Under the pieces are notes generated by a model, which did not search any database, was not told where the DNA came from, and saw only the letters and a program-made list of their open reading frames with translations. From NCBI GenBank assembly GCA_023052935.1, contig CM041297.1, positions 95,936,484 through 96,000,483 of the forward strand: a stretch of 64,000 bases of DNA. The letters are read 5' to 3'. Source of the DNA: Piezodorus guildinii. Lineage: Eukaryota; Arthropoda; Insecta; Hemiptera; Pentatomidae. The position numbers and the translations under genes are program-made. Shown one piece after another: positions 12,471-23,714 of this stretch; position 1 is the first letter of the stretch, and each line of letters begins with the position of its first letter.

Positions 12471-12828
12471 CATTTTACATCTCAGTTTCGAGCTAGACAC
12501 CATTCACACAGTTCATTATATGGTACTTTGCTATATTTGAATTCAGGAGAAATTAAATTATCCTCGTTGGAGGTTCAGAATATTTTAATTTTCCCAATAT
12601 TTCACCTTTCAACATATTTCATGAATACATAAGTGAAATTAAAAATATATTTGGACAGTATTTTTAAGGTTATCAGAGAAAGAAGCCAAAAAGTACAGTT
12701 CAGTGATGAGAATTTGTTTTTTAATACAACTTAAAATCTTTCTCTATCTACTTGATTTAAAATTGGAGAAGCATTATTATATTTAAAATAAAGTAAGACT
12801 ACACTCCACAGGATACTGGTATCTTTTC

Positions 12829-13197
12829 TCAGAAGGTAGCTTTTTCTTCCTTGGTGGTCCACAACATCCACAGACCCAAATATTTTTTACCTGACCTCTG
12901 AAACATCTGTGTATCGCGGGAAGCTACTACTAAAATGTAATATAGTGATCTAAACTTGGCTTGCACAACTACTGGTAATGTTGAAATCAACAGCTCTTTT
13001 ACGAACGCAAAGTAATTTAATGAAGTATACATATTATATATGATCAACTGATTAAAAAAATAATTTAAATAATTAATTTTTACATAAGAATATACGAGTG
13101 TATGAAGAAAAAAAAAAGTTTTCGTGTAAAATTCACGCCCGATTGAGTAAAACTTCTTTGATATTGTGACAGATGACGATTGAGTTAAAAAAAACAA
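12829..13197 (-). other. Open reading frame, 122 codons, not recognised
   Basis: This is the longest frame in the left half outside recognised repeats. Its translation is rich in Tyr, Phe, Leu and Ile in the middle and more protein-like towards the C-terminus (ASRDTQMFQRSGKKYLG). No domain, signal or splice context supports it. It may be chance in AT-rich DNA or a decayed element. Confidence 0.15.
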
Positions 13198-13384
13198 ACT
13201 TATGTTAGAATTAAAAATAAATATATTGATAATACAACAACAGTAATATATAAATTTATTTAATTAAGCGTTGTATAAAAAAAATAATAATAAAATAAAC
13301 GTGTGTTTTTTTATCATTGCATGGACTAAACAAAACTGCAGTATTATCAAAATTTTGATGTTACATTACTTGTAAAAGCGGATG

Positions 13385-13470
13385 CTATATAAACGCGTCG
13401 TAGCTGTAACGCGTTTCCGTTGCATTGACGTCATCCAAAGCATTTAGCTACCCCCTAGTCGCGCCTGATA
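13385..13470. promoter_or_regulatory. GC-rich island with palindromic CRE and two ACGCGT sites
   Basis: A short island contains a perfect cAMP-response-element palindrome TGACGTCA (13426-13433) and ACGCGT twice (13393-13398 and 13409-13414) within 41 bp. A TATATAAA-like box (13386-13392) lies just upstream on the plus strand. It could be a small promoter or an enhancer; no adjacent reading frame reveals which. Confidence 0.35.
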
Positions 13471-13849
13471 AAGTTTTGCTTCAAAAAAAGTGTTTATATT
13501 AAATACTTGTTGTCTCTTACATCTATATTTACAATCAGACGTAAATACATTGACAGTACAAATTCGCTAGCCACTTTACCTTTTTTCAGCTCACTCCTCT
13601 CTTATATGAAAATTAACTGCGCCTGTGTATGTCAAAGACTTTTTTTTCTTAAATTTGATTGATTGAATAGACTCCAACAAATTATATGTATTTTGAAATG
13701 CATCTTAAATAATATACTATTATTAACAGTTCCAATTATATAATATTTTAAAAGAGGTTGGTATAGAAGATAGAAAGCGGGCAATGAAGACATCAGATGA
13801 TTCGTCGGTTCCTTCATCAATCAGCTACCGTCCGTGGAAGGCCATTAGG

Positions 13850-14121
13850 GGAACAATGTGTCTACCATCGAGTATGTATCGATTCTTCAGGGCGAGGGGG
13901 AAAAAATCGTATCTGGTAGAGATATCGATCTATCATCTAAAAAGGTCGATTGTATCGTCGCTGGAACCGGCCGAGCAAGAATAGAAATCAGACCCTCATT
14001 AAAATACTCTGTCTTTAATTCATTATTCATAATATCCAAGCAGATCGACGGATTTACCCACGTTTTTGAATTGTATCAATATATCAAGAAGACAAATTTT
14101 GAGTCAGTGATTTTACTTTAA
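13850..14121 (+). pseudogene. Coding-like sequence of unknown family, ends in poly-A
   Basis: A frame opens right after ccattag (13842-13848, a possible acceptor) and runs about 90 codons to a TAA at 14119-14121. It reads GNNVSTIEYVSILQGEGEK, then IVSGRDIDLSSKKVDCIVAG, then TGRARIEIRPSLKYS and a hydrophobic C-terminal part. No ATG begins it (a GTG is at 13858). An A-rich run follows the stop codon at once, as in a processed retrocopy, although LINE or exon origin is also possible. I do not recognise the protein. The overlapping frame at 13784-13984 is less protein-like. Confidence 0.3.
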
Positions 14122-14144
14122 AAAAAAAAAAAAAATAAAAATAA

Positions 14145-14148
<4 letters not shown>

Positions 14149-14206
<58 letters not shown>
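14149..14206. repeat. (AT)n microsatellite
   Basis: Uninterrupted AT run downstream of an A-rich tail. Confidence 0.95.
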
Positions 14207-14209
<3 letters not shown>

Positions 14210-14462
14210 CAATTGTTACTACACAATATATTGTACCTCCTTCTATATATATAAAAATGATAAAGAGATTTTGGTTTCTGCTAACTCCTTCAAAACCACT
14301 TGACCGATTTTTATACCGTTTTTACTATCATTTAGGCATTATTTCCTGAAGGTTTATAAGTGAAATACATTGCATATTAGCTTTTCATTAAAGGGGAATC
14401 AATTTTCTGCAATTAAGTCATCAAAAAATTATTTCTAAAATATAAGTAGTAATATAGACGTA

Positions 14463-16485
14463 TAATCCGATCCTCGCCCATATGGAATTCTATTCCTTCT
14501 TATACCCGTCACTCTAATACTCTTCCGGCCTGTACAAATACTGTTCAAACACTTTCAGTCTGTCCCATTCTCAAATAACCCCAATTCATTTCAAATTTCA
14601 ATAAAAATCAGTAAATAGAACAGAGAAAAAGAATTATTTATTATATTTTATCTTAGCACAATATGGCCCTCTCTCCAATCCTTAGGGATATTCTCCTCTT
14701 CCCAGCATTGCATCAATAGTTCGTAGATCTCCTTGGTTAACTCATTTCCAGCTATTTTTAAAAGTTCTAATGGTTTCCATCTGGGCCTGGAGATTTATTA
14801 TTTTTCAATTTTTTTAAGATCACTTCGATCTCATCCCTGTCTGGCGGTATTTCTTCTTCCTTCGCTCCATGGTCAGATAGGTTTAGATGTGCCAATATTT
14901 AAAGGAAAAGGAGACCCAGCCAACTGCAGCAACTATCGAGGTATATCCCTGCTAAGCACTACCTTTAAGGTGTTTTCTATTGCACTCTATAATAGACTGC
15001 TACCATACGTTGAAAGGATAATCAGTGAATATAAAGAAGGAGTTCGGTGCAATAGGTCAACAATTGATCAAATCTTCTCACTGAAGTTGACGTGTGAGAA
15101 AATGAACAAATTCAACTAGTCAATGTGAGCGATATTCATCGATTTCAGGGCAGCATATGATACTATCATACGCAATGAATTATACAAAGGAATAGCTGAA
15201 ATAGGAATCCCTCCCAAGTTAATAAGGTTGGCAAAATGTTCAATGTTGGGAAGTAAGAGCAAGGTGAAGTACTGCGGAAGTGTCTCAGACCTTCTTGATG
15301 TTGGGATTGGACTCCGATAGATCCGCTAGCCTCACTCTTCTTTAACGTAGCTCTCCATGCCGCCATAAATAGAGCTTAGCTAGATAGAGGGGGAACAATA
15401 TTTAATAAATCTATCCAGTTTTTTGCCTATGCGGACGATGTGGCTATCGTATCAAGGATGCCGTTGGAAAGCTTGAATCTGAAGCAAGCCGGTTAGGATA
15501 AGAATATAGAGGATAAGAAAACAAAGATAATGGTTTTCAGAAGGAAGAAACAAGCCCGCCCCCAAAGCCATTATATAATCGTACACCATAGCTTCGAAGT
15601 GGTTAAAAGCTTCCAGTACCTGGGGAATAGAGCATATTTCGGCATGTCAAAAATTCTAAAGAGTAGGCTGATCAGTAATGCCACAAAGTTCAGGATGTGT
15701 AAAACACTAATAAAACCTATTGTAACCTACGCTAGTGAAACCTGGACCATGAACAAAACGACAAGCAATTTAATTGGACCGGTTTGAGCGAAGCATATTA
15801 AGGTACATCCTAGGACCAATACGTGAAGGCGGAATATGGCGGCGTTGAAAAAATAGAGAGGTCTATGATCAATTTAAATATTTGAACATCTCAGCCAGCA
15901 TCAGAATCCAGAGATTGAAATGGTTTGGCCACCTGATGAGAATGGGGGACAGCAGGATGCCAAAACGACTTTACGAGGGCACACCGGATAGAAAGAGAAG
16001 CTGAAGGAGACCCAAGGGCCGCTGGAGAGACAGTGTTCTGCAGGACGTACGGCAGGCCAAAGTCAACACAAGACTGGCAAGGAGCAGAGAGGAATAGAAG
16101 GCGAAGGTTGAGAAAGCCAGGGGCTGCTTTATGCGCCTGTCGAGCTGAAGAAGAAGATTATATTTTATTTTGCATCGTATTTAAACATTTATGTATTTTA
16201 TTTTACACTTTTTATAATCATTGTAAATTTATTTTAATCAGCTCTGTGTATATGAATATATAAATATTTTATTTTTTTGTCTAGTTTATTTTATTAGTAT
16301 TTCTAAATTATCATTATTATTAGAAGTTACATGTTCATTTATTACTATTATTCATTTTCTTTGTTATTTCTGTTGTTTTTTTGTTTGTCTTTCTACTCTG
16401 AGATAATGAAGTTCCAATTTAATTTGTTTGTAATATTATCCTGAAGGGACTAGTACCAGAATAAATAAAGAATTTATTATTATTA
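14463..16485 (+). mobile_element. LINE 3' remnant hosting a second LINE
   Basis: This is the DNA inserted into the family B repeat. Its right part (16169-16485) ends ggactagtaccagaataaat(aaagaa) with a (TTA)n tail. The same ggRac..tcccagaataa ending occurs inverted at 23720-23790 and 37206-37275, so this is the 3' terminus of a LINE family. The left part 14463-14639 is short, decayed sequence probably from its C-terminal coding end. It was later split by the RTE-like insertion at 14652-16156. Confidence 0.5.
14652..16156 (+). mobile_element. RTE/CFDP2-like LINE with inverted 5' segment and 12-bp TSD
   Basis: Flanked by a perfect 12-bp duplication attatattttat (14640-14651 and 16157-16168). 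From about 14880 to the right the plus strand encodes PIFKGKGDPANCSNYRGISLL, then FIDFRAAYDTI, the FAYADDVA catalytic box (about 15421-15444), KSFQYLG, YASETWTM, RLKWFGHLMRM and GRWRDSVL, ending in a GAAGAAGAAG tail. From 14652 to about 14880 the minus strand instead encodes the preceding RT region (EIPPDRDEIEVILKKLKNNK, SPGPDG, then EGHIV). EGHIV is the consensus point immediately before PIFKG. This is the product expected from twin priming. Multiple stops and frameshifts show it is dead. Confidence 0.8.
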
Positions 16486-16769
16486 TATACCGTTGGAAAT
16501 TTAGATTTTAGAAATAAAAGAAATCGTTAACATAAGGTTCTTGTAAACACATAAACTTTTGAACATATGTTATTAGGAAAGTGGGAGGTTATAATAGTTA
16601 AAATGTGGCAACCGTTGTACAGGATCGTACAAGTTATATCTTTCAAATATATCTCATTTTTCAAGATATCAGAAACAATATTACGTACCGGATCGTAACT
16701 GATTGTTAACATAAATGGTAAGTTGTTATAATCTAAAACTAACAATGTTATTAATTTTTTCAAATTTAA

Positions 16770-18635
16770 TACTATTTCATGTGAACAGATATTTCACAGT
16801 AAACTAGATAGGATGGAAACTAAATTAAACCTTTAACACTTATTTTAAATATTTTATTTGAAATATTAAATAGTTATAAACCTAATAGAATAGGGACCTT
16901 TGTTATTCGTTATTGAAAATTAAATTATTCGTTATTTGTGCTTTACTTTAAAATAACAAACAGATTAACTTAATCAATTTTGATGTATGTTTTTCATATA
17001 ATAATGAATAGACGTTATTAAAACACCGTTTTTTGATAATTGTGGTTTTCTTTACGATAAAATAAAACTCCCTAAGAGATAATCACTAATCGGTCAGAAT
17101 GAGATTTTTAAACATTCAAATTGCAGGGTCTACTAGTTTAATACAAGTTTAAATGAAGCAAAACGAAGCTAAATAAATAAATCTGAGTCGTTCGGTGCTT
17201 GAAATTATTTTTATCTGGCACCAGGATATATATATGTTCAAAAATCTGTTTCTTACTTTCTTTGACAGTAAATTTAAAACAGGAATATACATTATTTTAA
17301 GAAAATCCCTATTTGTTTCTCAGTTGTATCTTGTGCCAAAAGAGCTGGTGGAACAAATTAGCCGAGGTTTTAAATGAGGGTCAAAATCTTAGTGACAAGT
17401 TCTCACCTAACGTTTCAAATGCATTTTTTTTTTTTTTTTTTTTTTTACTTAATTCGAAATGATAAAGTAGAATAAAATATTATTACATACTCCGCTATAT
17501 CCGCTATATCCTATTTCTTCTCAGTTGTGATATTTAAATTATTTATTATAAAATAATTTGTCCCATACAGTTAAAATTTCGGTGTTTTGAAATCATCATC
17601 TTTAGAATTTATTTTTAGCTTTTAAAATGTTTTCATAAGGTTCAGGAAAATATTTGTCTTTACACATCTGAATTATTAATCATTCTCGTTTCTCTTTGTT
17701 GAAAATAGCAAATTCAATTCATATTATATAAAAATCTAACATTTAGAAATGTGAGTTGATAAAATTGCCAGTTTGATTCAGGAATTTTTTCATAAGTTCT
17801 ATGTGAATCATCATTTTCATATGCTTTTTGATTCTGAAGGAAGTTTTTAAACGCTCTATAATCCAAGATTCAAAAGAAACGAATTCCTGAATCTACAAAC
17901 AATAGAAATTCTGAATATGGGAATCAATTCCCTGAAAAATTGACTAACAATAATCATCAATTATATTTATATAAGTATATGACAGTAACATATTCGTAGA
18001 TTTTCAACAAACTATAAATAATACTTTTTTTTAAATATTAAATGTTTCTATTTTAATTCTATTTATGTTTATTTTCCATTTGAATAATGGAATCGTATTA
18101 ATATTAATACGATAATGTTATGATATTAATATTAATTTTATACAAATGTTTATATATATTAAAATACATGAATTAAAATAATTGTGTTAGATAGTTTCAT
18201 GTTATGTTTTAAAAATATAATTTCCTTGTTGTGATGTTAGGTCACTTGATATGAATAAGTATTTTACAATCTTACATTATGCTGCATTTTCATGTATTAT
18301 ATTTATTATTTATTCATATTGCACAAACTACGTTTTTTTATTTTATTTGTAGTTATCATTTGATAGTCGATTAATGCAATATTTTTGTCTTGATTTCGTT
18401 TATTTTTGTATTTTGTTGATTTTTTTTTTCTTTTCTTATAGCATTTCATTTTTTTTTTTTTAATTGTATTATTCTTAACATTTTTACTTTCTTTGTAAAA
18501 TAATAGTAATTACTTATATTCATGTAAATACATGTAAATGCTTCCTACCAAATTCGAGAAATATTACTTTAAAAACTTCCTTTTCAATGAAAATATGAAT
18601 TGATAAACAAATTTTATATTATTTTTTTTTAATAG
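16770..18635. other. AT-rich stretch without recognised features
   Basis: Contains a poly-T run near 17425-17446 and otherwise AT-rich DNA. The only longer frame (17195-17377) lacks any motif. Confidence 0.55.
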
Positions 18636-18639
18636 TTGA

Positions 18640-19130
18640 AAAAAAAAATTATCCTGAAGAGTCGAGAATACAGTAACTTTCTTCCTCTCTGGAAACGAAA
18701 AATGAAAAAATCGGAGAAGAGGAGATTTCTCCGAGGACATAAATCGTCGCTGGAATCATATTTCCTTATTACACAAGTTTTTAACAAGCCTCCGGACGAC
18801 ACCGCAGGCGATAGCGGGATAATAAATATTTCCAGGAGTAGGTGAAATTCCAGGACAGACGGAAAGTTGCGGAGCCTCCGGTAAAGGATGGGCCCTTAAT
18901 TTGGTGACGCCGTGTATTCAATGTAGAAACAATAGGGCGGCCATATTGATTTATGCCCCGTCGGGAGCGCCCCTGCAGTCGGCCGGCCGAACTAATTCAC
19001 GGCTGAGTTAGTTATGGCACTTCACTCTTTAGTTGCCCGGTCACCGGGGACTTGCTATGACAAAGGGCCAAGTCCCAAGTCCTCCTCCAAAGCCTCTAGT
19101 TCCAGATTAGAATGTCCCTCCATAATTCAG
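18640..19130. promoter_or_regulatory. GC-rich island 3' of Antp, candidate Hox-cluster enhancer/PRE
   Basis: About 490 bp of unusually GC-rich DNA with no sustained frame. It carries GGCCATATTGATTTATGCCC (18940-18959), i.e. a PHO-type GCCAT core next to TGATTTATG, which fits an Exd/Hox composite site. Also present are cctccggacgacaccg, a ccggccggcc-like stretch near 18980, and paired ccggtcaccgggg (19038-19050). The contrast with flanking AT-rich DNA suggests purifying selection. Short frames at 18636-18845 and 19014-19211 look like by-products. Regulatory function is inference. Confidence 0.4.
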
Positions 19131-19269
19131 AATAAGGAACTTGATGGTCATAATCAAAATTATATTAAAATAATGAAATTTATAAAAATATTGTACATAA
19201 CAGTCTTGTAAAAGAAAACCCTGCGCAACTCCACAAAACGTCATTCAATAAATTTGTTTTGTAATTATA

Positions 19270-19640
19270 CAAAAAAAAAAAAGCTGAAAATTATTACACA
19301 ATGGTTTATTGTTTCCAAATTATGACAGGATATGACAGTTTATATATCTATTAACTGGCAATTAACTAAAATGAAAAAATATAAACCAGTCACAGAAAAA
19401 TAACCGATGAGTACTACTAATTTTAAAAAGCTATATCTCTCATATATCTTAATTAATTTAAATGCTTCTCATTTCAGAAAATTTAATTCTCTATTAAATA
19501 GCATTGGGATTATTTTATTTGTTATTTGGGTTCCACATATCATGAAACGTAAGAACTCAATTTTTTAGGCGTGGGGGATGATAATTTATTTATTTTTTGG
19601 TTTATTCAAAATAATAAATCAAAAGGGCTATATTATGAAT
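19270..19640 (-). repeat. AT-rich interspersed repeat family A, uninterrupted copy
   Basis: Begins after an A-run with attattacacaatggttta (19292-19310) and ends near aataataaatcaaaa. It has the same order of blocks as 5010-5800 but lacks the ~370-bp insertion there, so it defines the empty form. Confidence 0.55.
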
Positions 19641-20494
19641 TTACTCGGGACTATGTTATGAAATTATACTATTGATTATTCAATAATAAAATAATGAACT
19701 TACTAAAATTGTAGGGTAATACGATGATGAAATTCGCCAATATGGTACAGTATAAATTAAAAATTATTACAAAGGTTTTTGTTTTGTTTTTAATTTTTTT
19801 TTCCTTAAGGAGTTGTATATTAGTTGCTTTTAAAATATTTATGAAAGGCAGAGCTTTCAAACTTAATTTCTCAAAATATATTTTATTTGGAAATGTTAAT
19901 AGTGGACATGTAAAAATTATTTTTGGACCTATTATTATAATTTGGCAAGAAAAATTGAAATGGTGATTATTATAAATGAATTAAAAAACTGTTTTTGTTG
20001 TGTTTTTTTGAAAACTAGAAAATTGCTTGAGAACAAAAATATTTTTAAAAATGATTTTAAATATCATAAAATATTTTTATGTGTTAATAAAACCATTATT
20101 TTTTTTTTAAATTAGATGTTTTCATGATTTATTTATAATATAAATTACAGAGGTGTTATTTTACTGTATTGTAATCATTTAATTGCTTTTGTCAAACTTT
20201 TAAAAAATATTATTCTCTATTACTGAAGGTTATATCACTATTTCAAAAATTTATTAACACCTCCAAATCTTTTTTATCAGCTTTAATTATGTTATACTGA
20301 CATACTGCAACCTAAAAACTTATTTAACTTCCAATTATAATCCGTGATAATTATTTGCTCAATTTGCTTCAATCAATATTTTTACATATAACTATTATGA
20401 ATATAAATTATAGCATGGTTGTCAACAATTAAAAAAAATTTCAAAATAAACTAACAACAATTTCATGCATTTTATATTATTATTTTCAGTGAAA

Positions 20495-20496
20495 AA

Positions 20497-20557
<61 letters not shown>

Positions 20558-20562
20558 TTTTT
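20495..20562. repeat. (TA)n microsatellite followed by poly-T
   Basis: A TA run of about 45 bp passes directly into about 22 T residues. This is compatible with a retroelement tail (minus strand) but no body was recognised beside it. Confidence 0.9.
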
Positions 20563-21021
20563 AAACAAATATTGATTAACAAATAGGTATATTCGTATTC
20601 ACCATTATACGGGATGTTTCAGAACCATCAATTTTCGATTCAATTCATTTACCAAAAAATATGTTTCCTATTCATTGATTCTAAAAGACGTAGTTATTTT
20701 GATGTAGTTTATAATAGAAGAATCCCTATGATACTGAAATATTAAATGTCATAAATAATCTCAAAAATATAAAAGTTACATAGTAATTACCCAAGACTGT
20801 GTGTTTTATGAAATTTTTAAAACAGCTGAGTTGTGAGAGAAAGTGATAATAATTAAAGGTGCACTTAAATAAATTACTAGCACATTTTCAATTAGAGTTG
20901 TTTCTTTTTCTATTAACTACATACAATGAAATGAAAAAAAAAAAAAATTCTAGAATGAAGTCCCCTTAGAATAATGAACATTGAACAAAAGAAATCCTTA
21001 TGGTCTGGTTACTTAAATTAA

Positions 21022-21540
21022 ATATATATATATATATATATATTATAAAATGGAACGGAAGATTAAGATATTAAAGGAAGGAAGAGATGTGGTTTTACGG
21101 ATAGAGATAGGCAGCGAATTCCAGAAGGATGAAGAACGAACGAGAAACGATTTGTGAAAGGATGCGGTTTTATGTGATGAGGTATAAATATTGATTGATT
21201 GGGCTCTCGTATTTAACGAATGGATATCAAAGCGGAGGGTGAGGAGCTCAGTTATGTAGGAAGGTTTTCTATTTTTTAAAGTTTGGAATAGGTAAGAAAC
21301 AAGGAAATATTGCCGTCGTACAGAAGGTAAAGCCATTTTAAGTTGGTATAATAGCCAGAAATATGGTCACGTCCACGGGCTCCGAAAATAAATCTTAAAA
21401 ACAGTTCATAAGATGTTTTAATTCATTTCGAGTTTATCAGTTAGTCCCCCGTACACAAGGCAACCGTAGTCAAAGTTAGGGAAGATAACAGAGGAAAAAG
21501 TAGCTGGCGGGTTTTTAAAGGTTAAGATTCATATATACCA
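21022..21540 (-). mobile_element. Non-LTR retrotransposon 3' fragment (CR1/Jockey-type RT C-terminus)
   Basis: The minus strand reads SVIFPNFDYGCLVYGG, then (frameshifted) IFGARGRDHISGYYTNLKWL, then VRRQYFLVSYLFQTLKNRKP and SSSFWNSLPISIRKTTSLPSF, the typical C-terminal WNSLP..IR..SL..F signature of these LINEs. Frame changes and stops show decay. The 3' end on the minus strand runs into a (TA)n tail at 21022-21042. The ORF at 21043-21336 is the intact terminal part. Confidence 0.75.
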
Positions 21541-21769
21541 TTTTATGTATGAAACTTTCTTATTTGTACGAATAAGCTTATTTTAACAGCAACGTGGAAA
21601 TTATGCTTGAAAACGGCAGATTAACGAGCTGTGAGCGTCGTACATTCAATTTGTGCGATGAATATTAGTAAAAGACCAATAACTTCTATTTATCAGCTCT
21701 AAATTACTGATCAGGAATAAAAGTGGAATGATGAAGGCTTGGGAACGAAATTGATAGCCACAAATGGCG

Positions 21770-21920
21770 CCTATTAAAACAATTACCGATCTTCAATGTC
21801 TTCATTCCCTCTGCTCATTATTATACCGCGATAGCATCTCGGCTACCGTCTCGTAATCACGGGCAAATTACCGTCTCGTTTACCGTGAGGTTACCGTAGA
21901 TTAAAACTCACTTCAATAAC
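21770..21920. promoter_or_regulatory. Island with clustered TACCGT motifs
   Basis: TACCGT occurs at 21844, 21869, 21881 and 21892, with close variants at 21784 and 21826. The 11-mer TACCGTCTCGT is present twice, 25 bp apart (21844 and 21869). No frame or repeat family explains it. Motif clustering plus GC contrast suggests a regulatory element with repeated factor sites; the binding factor is unknown to me. Confidence 0.35.
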
Positions 21921-22251
21921 TGTTGTGGACTCGAGTGTTATAAAGCAGAAAAAATAGCGAAAACGTTAATCAATATACCACTGATAAATTCTATGAATAT
22001 GTGCCATAATTAAAATTAGCGAAATATTTTCATTTTTAAGCAAAACTCTACTTAATACAACTAACAATTTTTTTTTATTTTTGTTTTATCTTCTATAATG
22101 TTTACCTAACCTGTGCCCCTCAAAATAAAAGAATATCAAGAACTAATACAATAAAATAAAAAAGTCTCAGGCTAATTTGGATTAATACCATGCTTCTATT
22201 TAATATTGTAATTTTGTTTTCATTCTTTATTTGAAAATCCTAAATAAAAAG

Positions 22252-22557
22252 AAAAAAAAACCTGTACTACTACAGCCTATGAAGAGTTTTAGGCTCAGTG
22301 CATGTAGAGATTCGTACTTTTTCTAGGCCAACGGCCGTGCTATGAGGTGATTCGGCCGAGATCACGCTCAGCCGCCAGGTTTTTCCCCATTTTTGATACC
22401 CACTTGATTGAGTCTGGGTATGCCCCAGGAGGGTCTCCATACCCCATGCCTCCTGCTGAAATAACAGAATAACTAATATTCCGCCACAGCCAGGATTCGA
22501 ACCCAGGACCCGGGGCACAGTAGACTAGTGCTCCACCCACTAGACCACGCCGCTACC
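22252..22557 (-). mobile_element. tRNA-derived SINE, family 1, with target-site duplication
   Basis: On the minus strand the element starts ggtagcggcgtggtctagtg, with box A tggtctagtgg and box B GGTTCGAATCC about 40 bp downstream. The unrelated body ends with the aggctgtagtagtacagg motif and a T-rich tail. The 10-mer aaataaaaag flanks it (22242-22251 and 22558-22567), a clear target-site duplication. Related copies are at 23910-24235 and 25900-26000. The open frames across it are not genes. Confidence 0.85.
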
Positions 22558-22726
22558 AAATAAAAAGGAAAAGAACGATTTATTTTTTCCCTCTATCTTC
22601 GGTCATTGAAACATTACTGCTGTTATGCGGATTAGTTATTGTTCATTATTAATCAAAGGCTTAATTGAATTTATTTATAGTATTTTTATTTATAATGTTT
22701 AAACGTTTAAAATTTTAAGTTTGATA

Positions 22727-23215
22727 ATATTTTTTTTTTTTTTTTTTTTTTTTTTAATTGAGAAATATTACAATTTGTTGCATAATGAACAGTAGTAATA
22801 GAGATGTAGTACACATTCATACAATATGCAGCCAATAATGATAAAGTCAAATTACATAAAATCGGAAATAAATAAATTCAAATATATACAAAAAAAAACA
22901 ACAAGAAACAAATCAAAACAACAACCTGTAGTAGAGATAAATACAAGTTGGGAAATAAATAAAAATCATACAAGCAAACTTAACTATATACAATATATAC
23001 AATCAGCCAAAGGAACCCTAGACTCGGCTGCTCTCCCCCACAAGTGGGGGGAGAAGCGGAATCCAAGAGATCCCAGCGCCTCCCACTCAGCGCTTCACTG
23101 GTGTATGCCAGTGGAGGCCGAGCCAGAGCGGAATAGCCACAAACATACAGTACATGAGTGGAGGATCTGACCAGTGTCAGAACTCCAGATAAATGTTTAC
23201 AAAACGTCGCGGGGT
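22727..23215 (-). mobile_element. Jockey-like LINE 3'UTR fragment
   Basis: On the minus strand, gccagtggaggc-type and accagtgaagcgctgag segments, the cacttgtgggggagag box, then catacaatat and ttacaatttg (antisense) boxes lead to a poly-A tail (poly-T on plus at 22730-22756). The accagtgaagcg and gtgggggag boxes recur downstream of the Jockey-like coding remnant at 35940-36015, tying this UTR to that family. The 114-codon plus-strand frame at 22826-23170 is antisense to it. Confidence 0.6.
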
Positions 23216-23714
23216 CACTGCTGTTTCAATCTTCGAGGAGGATTGTAGGGATGGGTGAAGCTGGAAAGCGATTGAGCAAGAGGATTAGGATGATGAAGAA
23301 GGTTCTGATGAAATTTGGAGAATTTGGATGTGATAATATCTAGTTTTATAAGATGATCCATGGTATTAATGCCGTTCTTTTTACAGTATAGTCTTTATCG
23401 TATCAGCATTTAAGGACCTAGATAATTTAAGTTCTGATTCTACAATACTTGAACAATAGAAGATGTAGTTGGGAAAAAGCGTAATTATTTTTCATATCAT
23501 CAAGTATTATTTAAACAATTTTTATTAAATTTAATCAAAACCAGCAATCGATAAAAGTAAATTATATTAAAAAAAAATAAAATAAAAACAAATTTTTAAA
23601 AATTAATTGCATAAAAATTTAATATTATTTATTTAAATAAATGACCTTAACCTAATGAATAATCATTAAACTATTGTAAGGTCAACTATTTATTTAAATA
23701 TTTAGTTTAATGAT

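Larger units (their letters stand above)
14230..16760 (+). repeat. AT-rich family B-type repeat split by nested insertions
   Basis: The left part 14230-14462 (ttttggtttctgctaactcc; accacttgaccgattttt; cctgaaggtttataa; agtaatatagacgt) continues at 16486 with ataccgttggaaa. The intact arrangement is visible at 26690-26830, where tagtaatatagacatg runs directly into taatataccgttggaaagc. The 14463-16485 segment is therefore an insertion. Family members share the ATACCGTTGGAAA signature. The translated-like motif at the left end resembles sequences often found at insect Helitron ends, but class is uncertain. Confidence 0.55.

Noticed and set aside
22270..22540. Minus-strand frames of 66-82 codons
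   Set aside because: They lie inside a SINE with Pol III boxes and a target-site duplication.
22480..22556. Functional tRNA gene
   Set aside because: Box A and box B are present, but the cloverleaf is not maintained and the sequence continues into a SINE body.
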